A DNA stretch of 64,000 bases. Source: JBBSEX01 sp038239345 (GTDB lineage: Bacteria > Acidobacteriota > Terriglobia > Bryobacterales > Bryobacteraceae). Where the stretch lies: the NCBI GenBank assembly GCA_038239345.1, contig JBBSEX010000001.1, positions 124,001-188,000 of the forward strand. Reading direction: 5' to 3'. Every line of letters starts with the position of its first letter. The stretch's first letter is position 1. This document shows, one piece after another, positions 40,582 through 50,300 of this stretch. The position numbers were made by a program, and so were the translations under genes. The notes under the pieces are model-generated. The model saw nothing but the letters and a program-made list of their open reading frames with translations. It searched no databases and was not told the origin of the DNA.

Positions 40582-42581
40582 CGCGGCGTGATCTGCTTCG
40601 AGCCTTGCCGGTGTGCGCCGCAAGTGTTGCGGGGCGAGCGCAAGTGATCGCATATCGGCCTTATGAGCGGTGTCTACCCGATACCATGCGTCGATTCGCG
40701 GCGGAAGCTGTGGCACGGCGGGATGCCGAAATCGCCAGGTTGACATCGCCAGCTGCGATTCGATCGCGACAACAATGGGCTCGCGAAATGTTTTGGAGGC
40801 TAGCTGGCGGAACTCCGGAACGCACACCCCTCAACCTTCGCGTCACGGGCGGCTTTGAGCGTGATAAATACCGCGTCGAACATCTGCTCTATGAAAGCCG
40901 CCCGGGCGAATGGATCACCGCCAATCTGTACATCCCGAAGAGTGGTTCCAAGCCATTTCCCGGCGTGCTGTTTCAGATGGGGCACTCGCCGAACGGAAAA
41001 GCATCGGATACGTATCAGCGCTGTTGTCAAGGTCTGGTCCAACTGGGGTTTGTCGTGCTGGCCTTCGACCCGATGGGTCAGGGTGAGCGCACAAATTATC
41101 CCGGACCCGACGGCCTAACGCGCCTTCCATCCACCGACGACGAACATACCGTACCAGGCCGACAAATGCTTCTGGTAGGCGAAACCGCCACTAGGATGCA
41201 GGTGTGGGATGCGGTGCGAAGCCTGGATGTGCTGGCGTCCCATCCGTTGGTGGACGCGACGCGGCTTGCCTCCGCGGGCCAATCGGGTGGCGGCACGTTG
41301 ACGATGATGTTGGCGGCAGTTGATGATCGGTTGGCTGTCGCGGCTGTGTCGTCGGGCAATACAGAAAATGTCGCTTGTGCAACCTTTCATCCGCCGGGAT
41401 CGGTCGACGATGCCGAGCAAAACTTTATCGGATCGGGCGCTGTCGGTTTTGATCGTTGGGATTTGCTATGGCCGTTCGCACCGAAGCCGCTGTTGATCCT
41501 GGTAAGCGCGAAGGATTCCTTCGGCACCTATTCTCCGAGTTACGAAGCGAACGGCGTCACCGAGTATGCCCGGCTGAAAGCAGGATACGCATTGCTGGGG
41601 CACGCCGATCGGATCGATCGAGTGGAAGCTCCCTTACCGCATGGCTTGTCGTATTCGCTACGGCTAAATATCTATCGCTGGCTGGGGCGATGGCTGATGC
41701 CGGGTGCTCCGCATGTTCTTGAAGAGCCGCCGGTGATGCCGGAGCCCGACCGCTTTTTGCAAGCAAGCAAAACCGGGAACGTGGTGCGCGATTTTGCAAG
41801 CAAGACCCCATTTGCCGTCGTTGCGGAATCCGCACGGCGAATCCGGACGCCCTCCGCCCCGGATGATTTGCGCAAGCTGCTAGGGATGGAGCCGCCGCTT
41901 TCCAGTCGTCCGCAGTTCCGAATCTTAAGTACGGTACCATCGCGCGATTGTGAAATTCTCGCCGTGGAAGTGCAATCCGCCAGGGCTGTCTGGATTCCGG
42001 CGTGGCTCTTCGTTCCGAAACAAGCATCTCGCTTATTGATCATCGTCGAGCCTTATGGACGAAACGTGCGATGGCGCGAAGGCGATCTATATCAAGGTTT
42101 GGCAGCGAAGGGCACGCTAGTATGCGCCCCCGATCTCCGCGGTATCGGGGATCTGCGGCCGGAGTTCAGTTCCGGTGCAGCCGACTATACTCGCGATCAT
42201 CAGAGCGAAGAAAACTACGCCTGGGCTTCCCTGATTTTTGGGCACAGCTTGCTCGGCCAGCGCGTCACGGATTTGCTGGCGGTTGTGGAAGCCGCAAGCG
42301 CGCAGGCGGGGCTGTTGCCGATGGTTGCCGCACGCGGGCAGTTGACGATTCCAGCGCTCTGCGCGGCGTTCTTACACTCCGGAATCCAAGCGCTCTATCT
42401 GAAAGATCATCTGTCCAGCTGGCGTAGTTTGGTCGAGACCGCGGACTACCTTCATCCGTTTGCGAACTTCGTGCCGGATGTTTTGCGGCACACCGATCTA
42501 CCACAACTCGCAGCCGCGATCGCGCCTCGCAAGGTGACGATGGAGGATTCATGGGATATCTCTGCGCTTTCGCGCTTCTAA
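40578..42581 (+). CDS. Tandem alpha/beta-hydrolase (acetyl-xylan-esterase-like), second domain degenerate
   Basis: A 667-residue exported protein with a Tat-type leader (MTRRDLLRALPVCAASVAG). The first alpha/beta-hydrolase domain (about residues 60-390) has the nucleophile elbow AGQSGGG and VLAFDPMGQGER, as in acetyl-xylan esterases and dienelactone hydrolases. The second domain (about 410-667) keeps the fold (VEPYGRN, CAPDLRGIGD), but at the elbow position reads AARGQLT with no serine, so it is probably inactive. The GTG start overlaps the Asp-box gene stop (GTGA). It likely removes ester groups from a glycan in the periplasm. Confidence 0.83.
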   Translation: MTRRDLLRALPVCAASVAGRAQVIAYRPYERCLPDTMRRFAAEAVARRDAEIARLTSPAAIRSRQQWAREMFWRLAGGTPERTPLNLRVTGGFERDKYRVEHLLYESRPGEWITANLYIPKSGSKPFPGVLFQMGHSPNGKASDTYQRCCQGLVQLGFVVLAFDPMGQGERTNYPGPDGLTRLPSTDDEHTVPGRQMLLVGETATRMQVWDAVRSLDVLASHPLVDATRLASAGQSGGGTLTMMLAAVDDRLAVAAVSSGNTENVACATFHPPGSVDDAEQNFIGSGAVGFDRWDLLWPFAPKPLLILVSAKDSFGTYSPSYEANGVTEYARLKAGYALLGHADRIDRVEAPLPHGLSYSLRLNIYRWLGRWLMPGAPHVLEEPPVMPEPDRFLQASKTGNVVRDFASKTPFAVVAESARRIRTPSAPDDLRKLLGMEPPLSSRPQFRILSTVPSRDCEILAVEVQSARAVWIPAWLFVPKQASRLLIIVEPYGRNVRWREGDLYQGLAAKGTLVCAPDLRGIGDLRPEFSSGAADYTRDHQSEENYAWASLIFGHSLLGQRVTDLLAVVEAASAQAGLLPMVAARGQLTIPALCAAFLHSGIQALYLKDHLSSWRSLVETADYLHPFANFVPDVLRHTDLPQLAAAIAPRKVTMEDSWDISALSRF

Positions 42582-43909
42582 TATTTACCGGGCAATTGAC
42601 GGCTCAGAATATCGTCGTTCATCCGAAACTGATCGATGACGTGCTGGTGAACCCAGGGATGGGAATCCAAACGTTTCAGCGGTTCAATGGCGACGCGCTC
42701 AACGCCGGACTGGAATGGTCTGAGGAAGGTCCCGTGGGTCCGATCTTGCGCAGTACCCAGGCGCCGGATTTCCCGCCAAGTACGATTTCTTACTGCCGCT
42801 GGTTCTGGGCAACGATTGAGCCGGAGAAAGGAAAGATTCGCTGGGATATTCTCGATAGCGCTTTAGCCGAAGCCGCGCGTCACGGTCAAACGTTAGACAT
42901 CCGCTTGATGCCTTACGATCAAAAACATCCCCTGCCGGTCTGGTATCAACAATCGGGCGCCAAGCGAATGAATCAGGCAGGCGACAAAATTTGGGAGCCG
43001 GATTTTAGCGATCCGCTCTATCTGCGGCATTGGGGAGATCTGGTCCGCGATGCCGGGAAACGCTATGACGGCGATGTCAGGCTCGATGCCGTGGACATTT
43101 CTTCGGTAGGCTATTGGGGCGAAGGCTGGAGCGAATTTATGCCGGCATTCGCGGTCCAGAAAAAGCTGATCGACATCTGGATCGAAGCTTTCCCGGCTAC
43201 CCATCTGCTAATGAATTTCGACGAGCCAGAAGCTCTACACTATGGGACCGGACGTGGAGCGGGGTGGCGTCTCGATTGTGTGGGCGACATGCGTCAGAAG
43301 TGGTCTCATATGCTGGATTTCTATCCCGAACAAATGGTTCGGGCGGGGATTCAGGACAGCTGGAAGCAAAGTCCTGTTTCGCTGGAAACATGCGGGGTCC
43401 CAGGCAGCTGGAAGAAGCAGGGATGGGATGTAAATTACATTCTGGCCGAATCTTTACGCTGGCACGTGACGTCGATGAATGTGAAGTCGAGTGCAATTCC
43501 CGCGGATTGGAAACCGGCGTTCGATGCTTTGCAAAAGCGCATGGGCTACCGCCTGGAGCTCCGCCGCTTTGAGTATCCGCCGGCGATGCGGGCGGGCAAG
43601 ATGATTCCAGTGAAAATGTGGTGGGTAAACTCTGGGGTGGCTCCGCTGTACCGGCCCTACGTGCTGGCTTTGCAATGGATGAGCGAGAGCAGGCAGGCGA
43701 TAGTGGAATTTTCCGTCGATACGCGAAAGTGGTTACCAGGCGATGCACTGCTGGAAGACGCTGTGCCCGTTCCAAATTTACCCGCCGGAAATTACACGAT
43801 CCGGGTCGCATTATTAGATCCAGCGACGCGCAGGCCGGCCATTCAATTGGGAATCGCCGGTAAGAGAGCGGATGGATGGTATGAATTGGGTTCCGTCCGC
43901 TTGGAGTAG
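42551..43909 (+). CDS. DUF4832-type glycoside-hydrolase-like protein
   Basis: A 452-residue exported protein (signal peptide MGYLCAFALLIFTGQLTAQ). It has a TIM-barrel region with VNPGMGIQTFQRF, YCRWFWATIEPEKG (a typical GH-A strand), VDISSVGYWGEGWSE and NFDEPEAL, followed by a DUF4832-like beta-sandwich (MWWVNSGVAPLYRPY). The WGEG motif also occurs in the protein at 35438, so the two are likely paralogs. The ATG has GGAGG just upstream and lies 31 bases inside the previous gene. Substrate unknown; probably acts on the same glycan as the rest of the locus. Confidence 0.82.
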   Translation: MGYLCAFALLIFTGQLTAQNIVVHPKLIDDVLVNPGMGIQTFQRFNGDALNAGLEWSEEGPVGPILRSTQAPDFPPSTISYCRWFWATIEPEKGKIRWDILDSALAEAARHGQTLDIRLMPYDQKHPLPVWYQQSGAKRMNQAGDKIWEPDFSDPLYLRHWGDLVRDAGKRYDGDVRLDAVDISSVGYWGEGWSEFMPAFAVQKKLIDIWIEAFPATHLLMNFDEPEALHYGTGRGAGWRLDCVGDMRQKWSHMLDFYPEQMVRAGIQDSWKQSPVSLETCGVPGSWKKQGWDVNYILAESLRWHVTSMNVKSSAIPADWKPAFDALQKRMGYRLELRRFEYPPAMRAGKMIPVKMWWVNSGVAPLYRPYVLALQWMSESRQAIVEFSVDTRKWLPGDALLEDAVPVPNLPAGNYTIRVALLDPATRRPAIQLGIAGKRADGWYELGSVRLE

Positions 43910-43922
43910 TTGATAACTCTTC

Positions 43923-43956
43923 TTTCGGTTACTTGCTATAATTTGCTTCTGATTTC
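43923..43956 (+). promoter_or_regulatory. agaS-like promoter with 10-bp-phased operator
   Basis: The tetramers TTTC (43923), TTGC (43933), TTGC (43943) and TTTC (43953) start exactly 10 bases apart on the plus strand. They straddle an extended -10 box TGCTATAAT (43934-43942). A repressor bound here would block polymerase. The arrangement matches the one before the TonB receptor at 51361 and the known style of DeoR/AgaR sites. Confidence 0.6.
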
Positions 43957-43992
43957 ACTTTGCAAGATTATGGAAAGGGATCGCCAAGCTCT

Positions 43993-45207
43993 ATGCATAC
44001 GGTGACACCATCTAACCCCGACTGGCTGAGTGGGGTTTTGGATGGCAAGACAACGGCTACCGAGTTACTAGACCGCCCGGTCGAGGAACAGCGGCGCGAA
44101 GGGTACTTCTTCACGCTTCGGGAAATTTGTCAGCAGCCATCAACGTGGCGCGCGACATCCACACAGATGCAAGGATTGGCCGGGGCCCTGCGGTTGCAGT
44201 TGGAAGGCATCCAAGCTGTCGTCCTCACAGGATCGGGGAGTTCGGAATACGCGGGAAACTGTGTGGAGTTGGTACTGCGGAGGCAATTAGGGATCGCGGT
44301 GCAGGCCATCGGGGGCGGGGAATTGCTCACCCATGGAACCGCCGTTCTGCCACCGCCGAGACCGCTGCTGATGGTGTCGTTGGCACGATCGGGTGACAGT
44401 CCGGAGAGTGTGGGAGCGCTGTCGCTGCTGTTAGAAACGGACCCACAAATCCGCCACTTAGTCCTGACGTGCAATAAGAACGGCGGATTGGCGACGAAGT
44501 TCCGCGAGCACCCGCGGGTTCGCGTGATTGCTCTGGACGACCGTACGAATGATCGTAGTCTGGCGATGACCAGCAGCTTCACCAATATGGTGCTGGCGGC
44601 GCGATTTTTGAGCTTGCTGGACAATCCGGAACAGTACGCGAAGATCTGCGAGAGATTAAGCCGCGTTGTGGATCAACTGATCGCCGATCACTTTACAACG
44701 CTGGCGAGTGTGTCGTCGCGGGGCTTTCAACGGGCGGTCTTTCTGGGGAGCGGGTCGCGGTTTGGCGGCGCACGGGAAGCGGCTCTTAAGATGCTGGAGC
44801 TCACCTCCGGCCGTGTCACCACGATCTGCGAAACCTACTTGGGCTTCCGCCATGGACCGATGAGTTATGTTCACGACGATACGCTGGTAGTCTGTTTCCT
44901 GGCGTCGGATCCGCTGGTTCGGGCGTATGAAGCGGATCTGATACGCGAGCTGAATCGGAAAGGTTTGGGGCTGGCCAAGGTGTTTGTCGGCGAGGATATT
45001 CCCGGCGACCTGGTGCAGGATGGCGATGTCGTCCTGGAGTGCGAAGGCCTAGCCGAAATCCGTGACGAGAACGCGCCCGTGGTGGATGTGGTGGTGGGAC
45101 AGTTGTTGGCATTCTTCCGCTGTTTGGGCGAGGGTCTGCGGCCCGATTTGCCTTCCGCGGACGGCGTTATCAACCGTGTCGTAGGCAACTTTGCACTACA
45201 TCGGTGA
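43993..45207 (+). CDS. AgaS-like SIS-domain sugar isomerase/deaminase
   Basis: A 404-residue cytosolic enzyme with two SIS domains (TGSGSSEYAGNC near residue 80 and LGSGSRFGGAREAALKMLEL near 260) and the GFRHGPMSY loop typical of AgaS and NagB-II. AgaS converts galactosamine-6-phosphate to tagatose-6-phosphate; relatives act on glucosamine-6-phosphate. It is followed by a PfkB kinase, as expected for an amino-sugar route to a bisphosphate. The ATG at 43993 has AAAGGGA upstream; a TTG at 43960 is an unlikely alternative. Which amino sugar is used is not settled by sequence. Confidence 0.82.
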   Translation: MHTVTPSNPDWLSGVLDGKTTATELLDRPVEEQRREGYFFTLREICQQPSTWRATSTQMQGLAGALRLQLEGIQAVVLTGSGSSEYAGNCVELVLRRQLGIAVQAIGGGELLTHGTAVLPPPRPLLMVSLARSGDSPESVGALSLLLETDPQIRHLVLTCNKNGGLATKFREHPRVRVIALDDRTNDRSLAMTSSFTNMVLAARFLSLLDNPEQYAKICERLSRVVDQLIADHFTTLASVSSRGFQRAVFLGSGSRFGGAREAALKMLELTSGRVTTICETYLGFRHGPMSYVHDDTLVVCFLASDPLVRAYEADLIRELNRKGLGLAKVFVGEDIPGDLVQDGDVVLECEGLAEIRDENAPVVDVVVGQLLAFFRCLGEGLRPDLPSADGVINRVVGNFALHR

Positions 45208-45211
45208 GCGA

Positions 45212-46144
45212 ATGAAAATACTGGTCGCGGGCGAGTTGAACGTCGATCTGGTGCTGCAAAGTTCTGGTTCGTTTCCCGCACCGGGGCGTGAGGTGCTGGT
45301 CGATGATGCCACTCTAACCCTTGGGAGTGCATCGGCCATCTGCGCGGCCGGCTTGGCGAAGTTGGAAAATCACGTAGTCTTCGCGGGCAAGGTGGGCGCG
45401 GACACGTGGGGCGATCTTTGTATCGATTCTCTTCGCCAACTGGGAGTGGATACAGCTTTGGTTGTTCGCGATCCAGCAGTGAAGACCGGCCTTACCGTAT
45501 CCATTACCTCGGCCAGTGACCGGGCTTTGATCACGTACTTGGGATCGATCGCCGAGCTGCGCGAGAACGACATTCGCGACCAGGATTTTCAGGGTGTAGG
45601 TCACCTGCATGTCTCGTCGTTCTTCCTGCAAGTGGGATTGCGGCCGGGACTGCGGGCGTTGTTTGCGCGGGCGTCGCGGCTCGGTTTGACGACTTCGCTC
45701 GATCCGGGTTTCGATCCGCTGGAAGAGTGGACAAGCGACCTGCTGGATGTATTGACCGAGGTGGATATTTTCCTTCCCAACGAAGTGGAACTGCATTCCA
45801 TAAGTGGAAGCGGCGATTGCCTGGAGGCTTTACGAAACCTGCGCAACGGCCGGACCATCACGGTGGCGAAACTCGGCGCCGACGGCTGTATCGCCATTGT
45901 GGACGGCAGCGTTGTGAGTGTGCCTGCATTCCGTGTCATGCCCGTCGATACCACCGGCGCGGGCGATTCCTTTAACGCCGGATTTCTCAGCGCCTGGTTG
46001 CGGGGCAAGCCGATAGCGGACGCGATGCAATTCGGTTCGGCGTGCGGGGCGCTGGCAACACAAGCGTTAGGCGGTACCGCGGCGCAACCCGCGGAAATCG
46101 ATGCAAATAATTTTATTGCAGCAAACTTTCGGGAGGCCAAGTGA
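45212..46144 (+). CDS. PfkB-family carbohydrate kinase
   Basis: A 310-residue ribokinase-type kinase. It has GELNVDLVL and a GGSA-like substrate loop (LGSASAICAAGLAKL) at the N-terminus, and the C-terminal signature DTTGAGDSFNAGF with the catalytic Asp. By analogy with galactosamine pathways it could phosphorylate tagatose-6-phosphate made by the AgaS-like enzyme, but PfkB kinases also act on many free sugars. It starts 4 bases after the AgaS stop with GGTGAG upstream, and its stop overlaps the next gene (GTGA). Confidence 0.88.
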   Translation: MKILVAGELNVDLVLQSSGSFPAPGREVLVDDATLTLGSASAICAAGLAKLENHVVFAGKVGADTWGDLCIDSLRQLGVDTALVVRDPAVKTGLTVSITSASDRALITYLGSIAELRENDIRDQDFQGVGHLHVSSFFLQVGLRPGLRALFARASRLGLTTSLDPGFDPLEEWTSDLLDVLTEVDIFLPNEVELHSISGSGDCLEALRNLRNGRTITVAKLGADGCIAIVDGSVVSVPAFRVMPVDTTGAGDSFNAGFLSAWLRGKPIADAMQFGSACGALATQALGGTAAQPAEIDANNFIAANFREAK

Positions 46145-47328
46145 ATCGACGAGAGCTATTGCAGGGTTTGGGAACGGGACTGGCGCTGGGCGCAGCTGGC
46201 AAGAAAGCAGCGGGACAGAAGGCTCCGCATAAGGCCTTGGACCTTCCTGAATACGAACCGAAGAGCATGCTGAGAGTGCACGAGACGCGTGTCGAGCGGG
46301 CACGCTTTCCCGTGATCGATATCCATACCCACATTTCGTTATCGAAGAAATCGGAAGGCGGAATTCAACTGGCTGCCGAGCGTGTATATCTAGGGACGCC
46401 GCAGGAGCTGCTGGCCGTGATGGACAAGAAGAATCTGCGCTCCATGGTGAATCTGACGGGTGGGTTCGGCGACGGCTTGAAGGACGTTATCGCCAAGTAT
46501 GACGCGAAGTATCCAGGCCGCTTTTATTCGTTTACAGAGCCGTGGTACAGCAAGTTTCTGGAGCCGAATTATCCAAAATTTCAGGCGCAGGCAATTGAGC
46601 AGGCGCATCGCGACGGAGCCAAGGGCTTGAAGATTCTGAAAACCCTGGGACTTTATCTGCGTGAGAACTTAACGTCGGGCAAGCTTGTAAAGATCGACGA
46701 TCCGCGCTTCGATCCGATGTGGGACGCCTGTGGACAACTTGGTATGCCCGTTGGGATTCACGTGTCCGATCCGGCTGCTTTTTTCGCGCCTACAGATCGA
46801 TTTAATGAACGCTATGAAGAATTGAGCGCACATCCCGATTGGTCGTTTCATGGGCGGGATTTCCCCAGCAACCTCGAGATTCTGGCGGCGCGGGACCGGA
46901 TGATGGAGAAGCATCCGAAGACGGAGTTCATAGTGCTCCACGTCGGCAACTTTGCCGAGGACCTAGAGAATGTATCGCAACATCTGGACAAATTTCCCAA
47001 CATGTCCGTTGAGCTTGGGGCGCGCATCGGAGAACTTGGCCGGCAGCCCAGAGCATCACGCAAGTTCTTCGACAAATATCAGGACCGGATATTGTTTGGC
47101 ACCGATGCCACCCCCCACGGCGATGCATTCCCGCAGCAGCTTTTCGGCGAGAAACTGTATGAAATCTACTTCCGATTTCTGGAAACAGACGATGAGTATT
47201 TCGATTACGCCCCAGCGAAGGTTCCTCCGCAAGGCCGTTGGCGAATTTACGGACTCAATCTTCCCGACGAGATTCTGAAGAAGGTTTACAACCAGAACGC
47301 AGCGCGACTGCTGCACGTTTCCCTATAG
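46141..47328 (+). CDS. Exported amidohydrolase-2 (TIM-barrel metal hydrolase)
   Basis: A 395-residue protein with a Tat-type leader (MNRRELLQGLGTGLALGAAG). It carries the amidohydrolase-2 motifs: VIDIHTHIS (metal His pair), a central GIHVSDP, LHVGNFAED, and FGTDATPHG with the catalytic Asp. The family includes decarboxylases and lactone or amide hydrolases such as those acting on sugar lactones. The GTG start overlaps the kinase stop. The leader places it outside the cytoplasm, so it probably acts before import. Substrate unknown. Confidence 0.83.
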   Translation: MNRRELLQGLGTGLALGAAGKKAAGQKAPHKALDLPEYEPKSMLRVHETRVERARFPVIDIHTHISLSKKSEGGIQLAAERVYLGTPQELLAVMDKKNLRSMVNLTGGFGDGLKDVIAKYDAKYPGRFYSFTEPWYSKFLEPNYPKFQAQAIEQAHRDGAKGLKILKTLGLYLRENLTSGKLVKIDDPRFDPMWDACGQLGMPVGIHVSDPAAFFAPTDRFNERYEELSAHPDWSFHGRDFPSNLEILAARDRMMEKHPKTEFIVLHVGNFAEDLENVSQHLDKFPNMSVELGARIGELGRQPRASRKFFDKYQDRILFGTDATPHGDAFPQQLFGEKLYEIYFRFLETDDEYFDYAPAKVPPQGRWRIYGLNLPDEILKKVYNQNAARLLHVSL

Positions 47329-47331
47329 CCG

Positions 47332-50300
47332 ATGCGGGCTGCCTGGGCACTGTTGCTTCTTGCGATCGCCGCACCTTCGCAGGTACGCGTGTGGGAGGCG
47401 AAGCTCGCGCTGCCAGCCTACGAAGAAGGCCTGCCCGATCCGAATCCGCCCTTTGATGAATTCAGCACCACGAAGTTCAATTATCCATACACCCTCCGCG
47501 AAACTCTTGGCGAACTTCGGACGCCGCACAACTGGCGGGCGATCTATCTGGAGAATGAATACCTGAAGTGTTCGGTGCTTCCCGATGTTGGCGGCCACCT
47601 TTATACATGTACCGACAAGATCAGCGGTCAGCCGATGTTTTACGCGAATCCTTCGATTAAGAAGGCGCTGATCGGCTACCGCGGAGCGTGGGCGGCCTTT
47701 GGGATTGAGTTTAACTTTCCCGTTTCGCATAACTGGGTTTCGATGTCGCCAGTGGATTTCGCCTACGCCACGCATCCCGACGGAAGTGCGTCCGTCAGCG
47801 TGGGAAATATCGATCGTGCGTACGGCATGGAGTGGATCGTCGAATTGATTCTGAGGCCTGGTTCCACAGTCCTCGAACAACGTGTGACGTTAAATAATCG
47901 CAGCGATTTTCGCCATCGCTTTTACTGGTGGAGCAATGCCGGCGTGCAGGCCTGGGACGATTCGCGCATTCAGTACCCGATGCGCTTCGCCGCCGCCCAT
48001 GGATTTGCCGAAATACAGCCGTGGCCGGTCGATGCGGATGGCGTCGACCTGAGCGTAATTCGCAATCAGACGAAGGGTCCGGTATCACTTTTCGTGCATG
48101 GAAGCCGCGAGCCATTTATGGGCATCTGGCATCCGAAGACACGAACGGGCGTCGCGCACTATGCCAACTACGCGGAATTGCCGGCCAAGAAAATCTGGTC
48201 ATGGGGTGTGGATTCCGACGGTCTGGACTGGCGCAAGGCGCTCTCCGACAACGAGAGCGCTTATGTCGAGATCCAGGGCGGATTGTTTCGCAATCAGGAA
48301 ACCTACGCGTTCCTGGAGCCAAGAGAAACGATTCATTTTTCGGAGTACTGGATGCCCGTCCGAGAGCTTGGCGGCATAGTGCGCGCGAGCCTCACGGGCG
48401 TGTTGAATTTCAGCCGCGACGGTAATCGGTTGACGGCTTCGTTCAACGCGAACAGACGAATCACCGGGGCGTCCGTGCGGATTCTTGCTGGCGATCAGCC
48501 GATGTTTTCCGCAAAAATCGACTTGTCTCCGGAGAAGACGTGGACACAGCAGGTGACGCTGCAAGACGTTTCCAGAAAATACACTTTCGAGCTGCGAGAC
48601 GCGGCCGGTACCTTGTTGCTGCGGCAGACCGAGGGTGAGTACGACTTCACGCCCGAGTCCGAAATTCAGTTGGGAGTGCAACGGCCATTGCGGATTCCAG
48701 CGGACGAGTTTCAGTCGTTAGGCAGGGATCAGGAACTGAATGGCAAATTATTATTAGCTTTGGAGAGCTATCGCGAGGGGTTGCGGCAATCGCCCGATCG
48801 CTTCGAGTTGGTGAAGTCTGCGGGACGCTTATCGGCGGCACTCTTGCGTTATGACGAAGCAGTTGCGCTGTTGGAACCCATTGCCCGGCGGGATACAACG
48901 GACGGGGAAATCGCCTATCACTTGGGTGTCGCTTATGACGGCCTCGGTAATCATGCAGAGGCCCGAATAGCGTTTGAGAGGGCGGCTCTGCTGCCAGCTT
49001 GGCATGCCGCTGCAAGCTTGCGATTAGGGGAACTGCGGGCCAGAGATCGCGACTTGGCGGGCGCCGGGCAAGATCTCGAAAATGCACTGCGCGCCGCGCC
49101 GGCTGACCTACGGACGGCGGAAGAACTGGTAGCGATTCGTCATGCGCTGGGCAAAGCTTCGCCGCTCGCGCGCGAATGGTTGAACCGTTTTCCCACCAGT
49201 TATTTCCTTCGTGAAGAATTGGGCGAGCCCGATCTTGCGCATCTGAGCGCAGATCCCGAACGCGTCCTGAATATCGCCACGGAATATATCCGGTTGGGGC
49301 TATATGAAAAAGCTATGCAGGTGCTTTCGCGGGCCTATCCCGCGGTGCCGGCCGACCAGAGCGAACCCGGGTCAAGGCCGCCGGGCGATCACCCGCTGGT
49401 GCTCTACTTCCGTGGATATGTCGCCGGGAAGATGGGGCAGCCGGATGCGATGCATTACGCGGCTGCATCGCGATCGAACACTGCCTTCGTGTTTCCCAGT
49501 GGAGCGGGTACCCTCGATGTTCTGCATGCGGCGATACTGTCGAATCCTGGCGACGCCACCGCGCATTTCTTGTTGGGTACGCACCTGTTCTCGCGCGGTC
49601 TGGTGGATGCCGGGCTTGCTGAATGGCAGAAGGCTCGGTCGCTGAACCCGAAGATTCCCGTGATGCATGCAAGCATCGGGCTAGCGCTGCTTCGCGTGAA
49701 GAAAGATGTTCCACGCGCGCTCCAAGCTTTTCAGGAAGGCATCGCCGCTGACCCTATGAATACTGCTCTGTATACGGGAATCGATCAGGCACTAAGTTTG
49801 CTGGGACGGCGCGCCGGCGAACGTGTGGCGGCCTTGGAACGCTATCCAAACCAAGCGCAGATGCCCTCGGCGTTGGTGTTTGAACTGGCACTAAATCGGG
49901 CTGAAGCGGAGGATTTTGACAGCGCCGGCGCAACGTTTCGCAATCGATTCTTTGCCCGGGAAGAGGGCGGTACGAACGTGCGTCAAGTGTGGGTGGAAGT
50001 CCGTCTGCAACAGGCGCGATCGTTAGCCCGCGGAGGGAAATGCGATGCTGCCTTGGCGCTGGCCAATCAGCTCGACGAACCCGTGGTTGATCTCGATTTC
50101 ACGACGGATGGTCTGCAGGCAAGCGTCGCCTCAGCGCGAACGGGATACCTGATTGGACAAATGCAACTGGGGTGTGGGCAGAAAGAAAAAGCATTCGAAA
50201 ATTTTCGCGATGCGGCGAAGGCGGGCGGCGCGTCCAATGCCGTTTGGGCCCAAGCGGCCGCAAAACAACTGAGCGGCTTCGATGAAGCGGCTTGGCGCAA

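Noticed and set aside
46141..47328. The amidohydrolase as a cytosolic N-acetyl-amino-sugar-6-phosphate deacetylase
   Set aside because: It has a Tat-type leader and amidohydrolase-2 motifs rather than NagA/AgaA ones, so it should act outside the cytoplasm on a different substrate.
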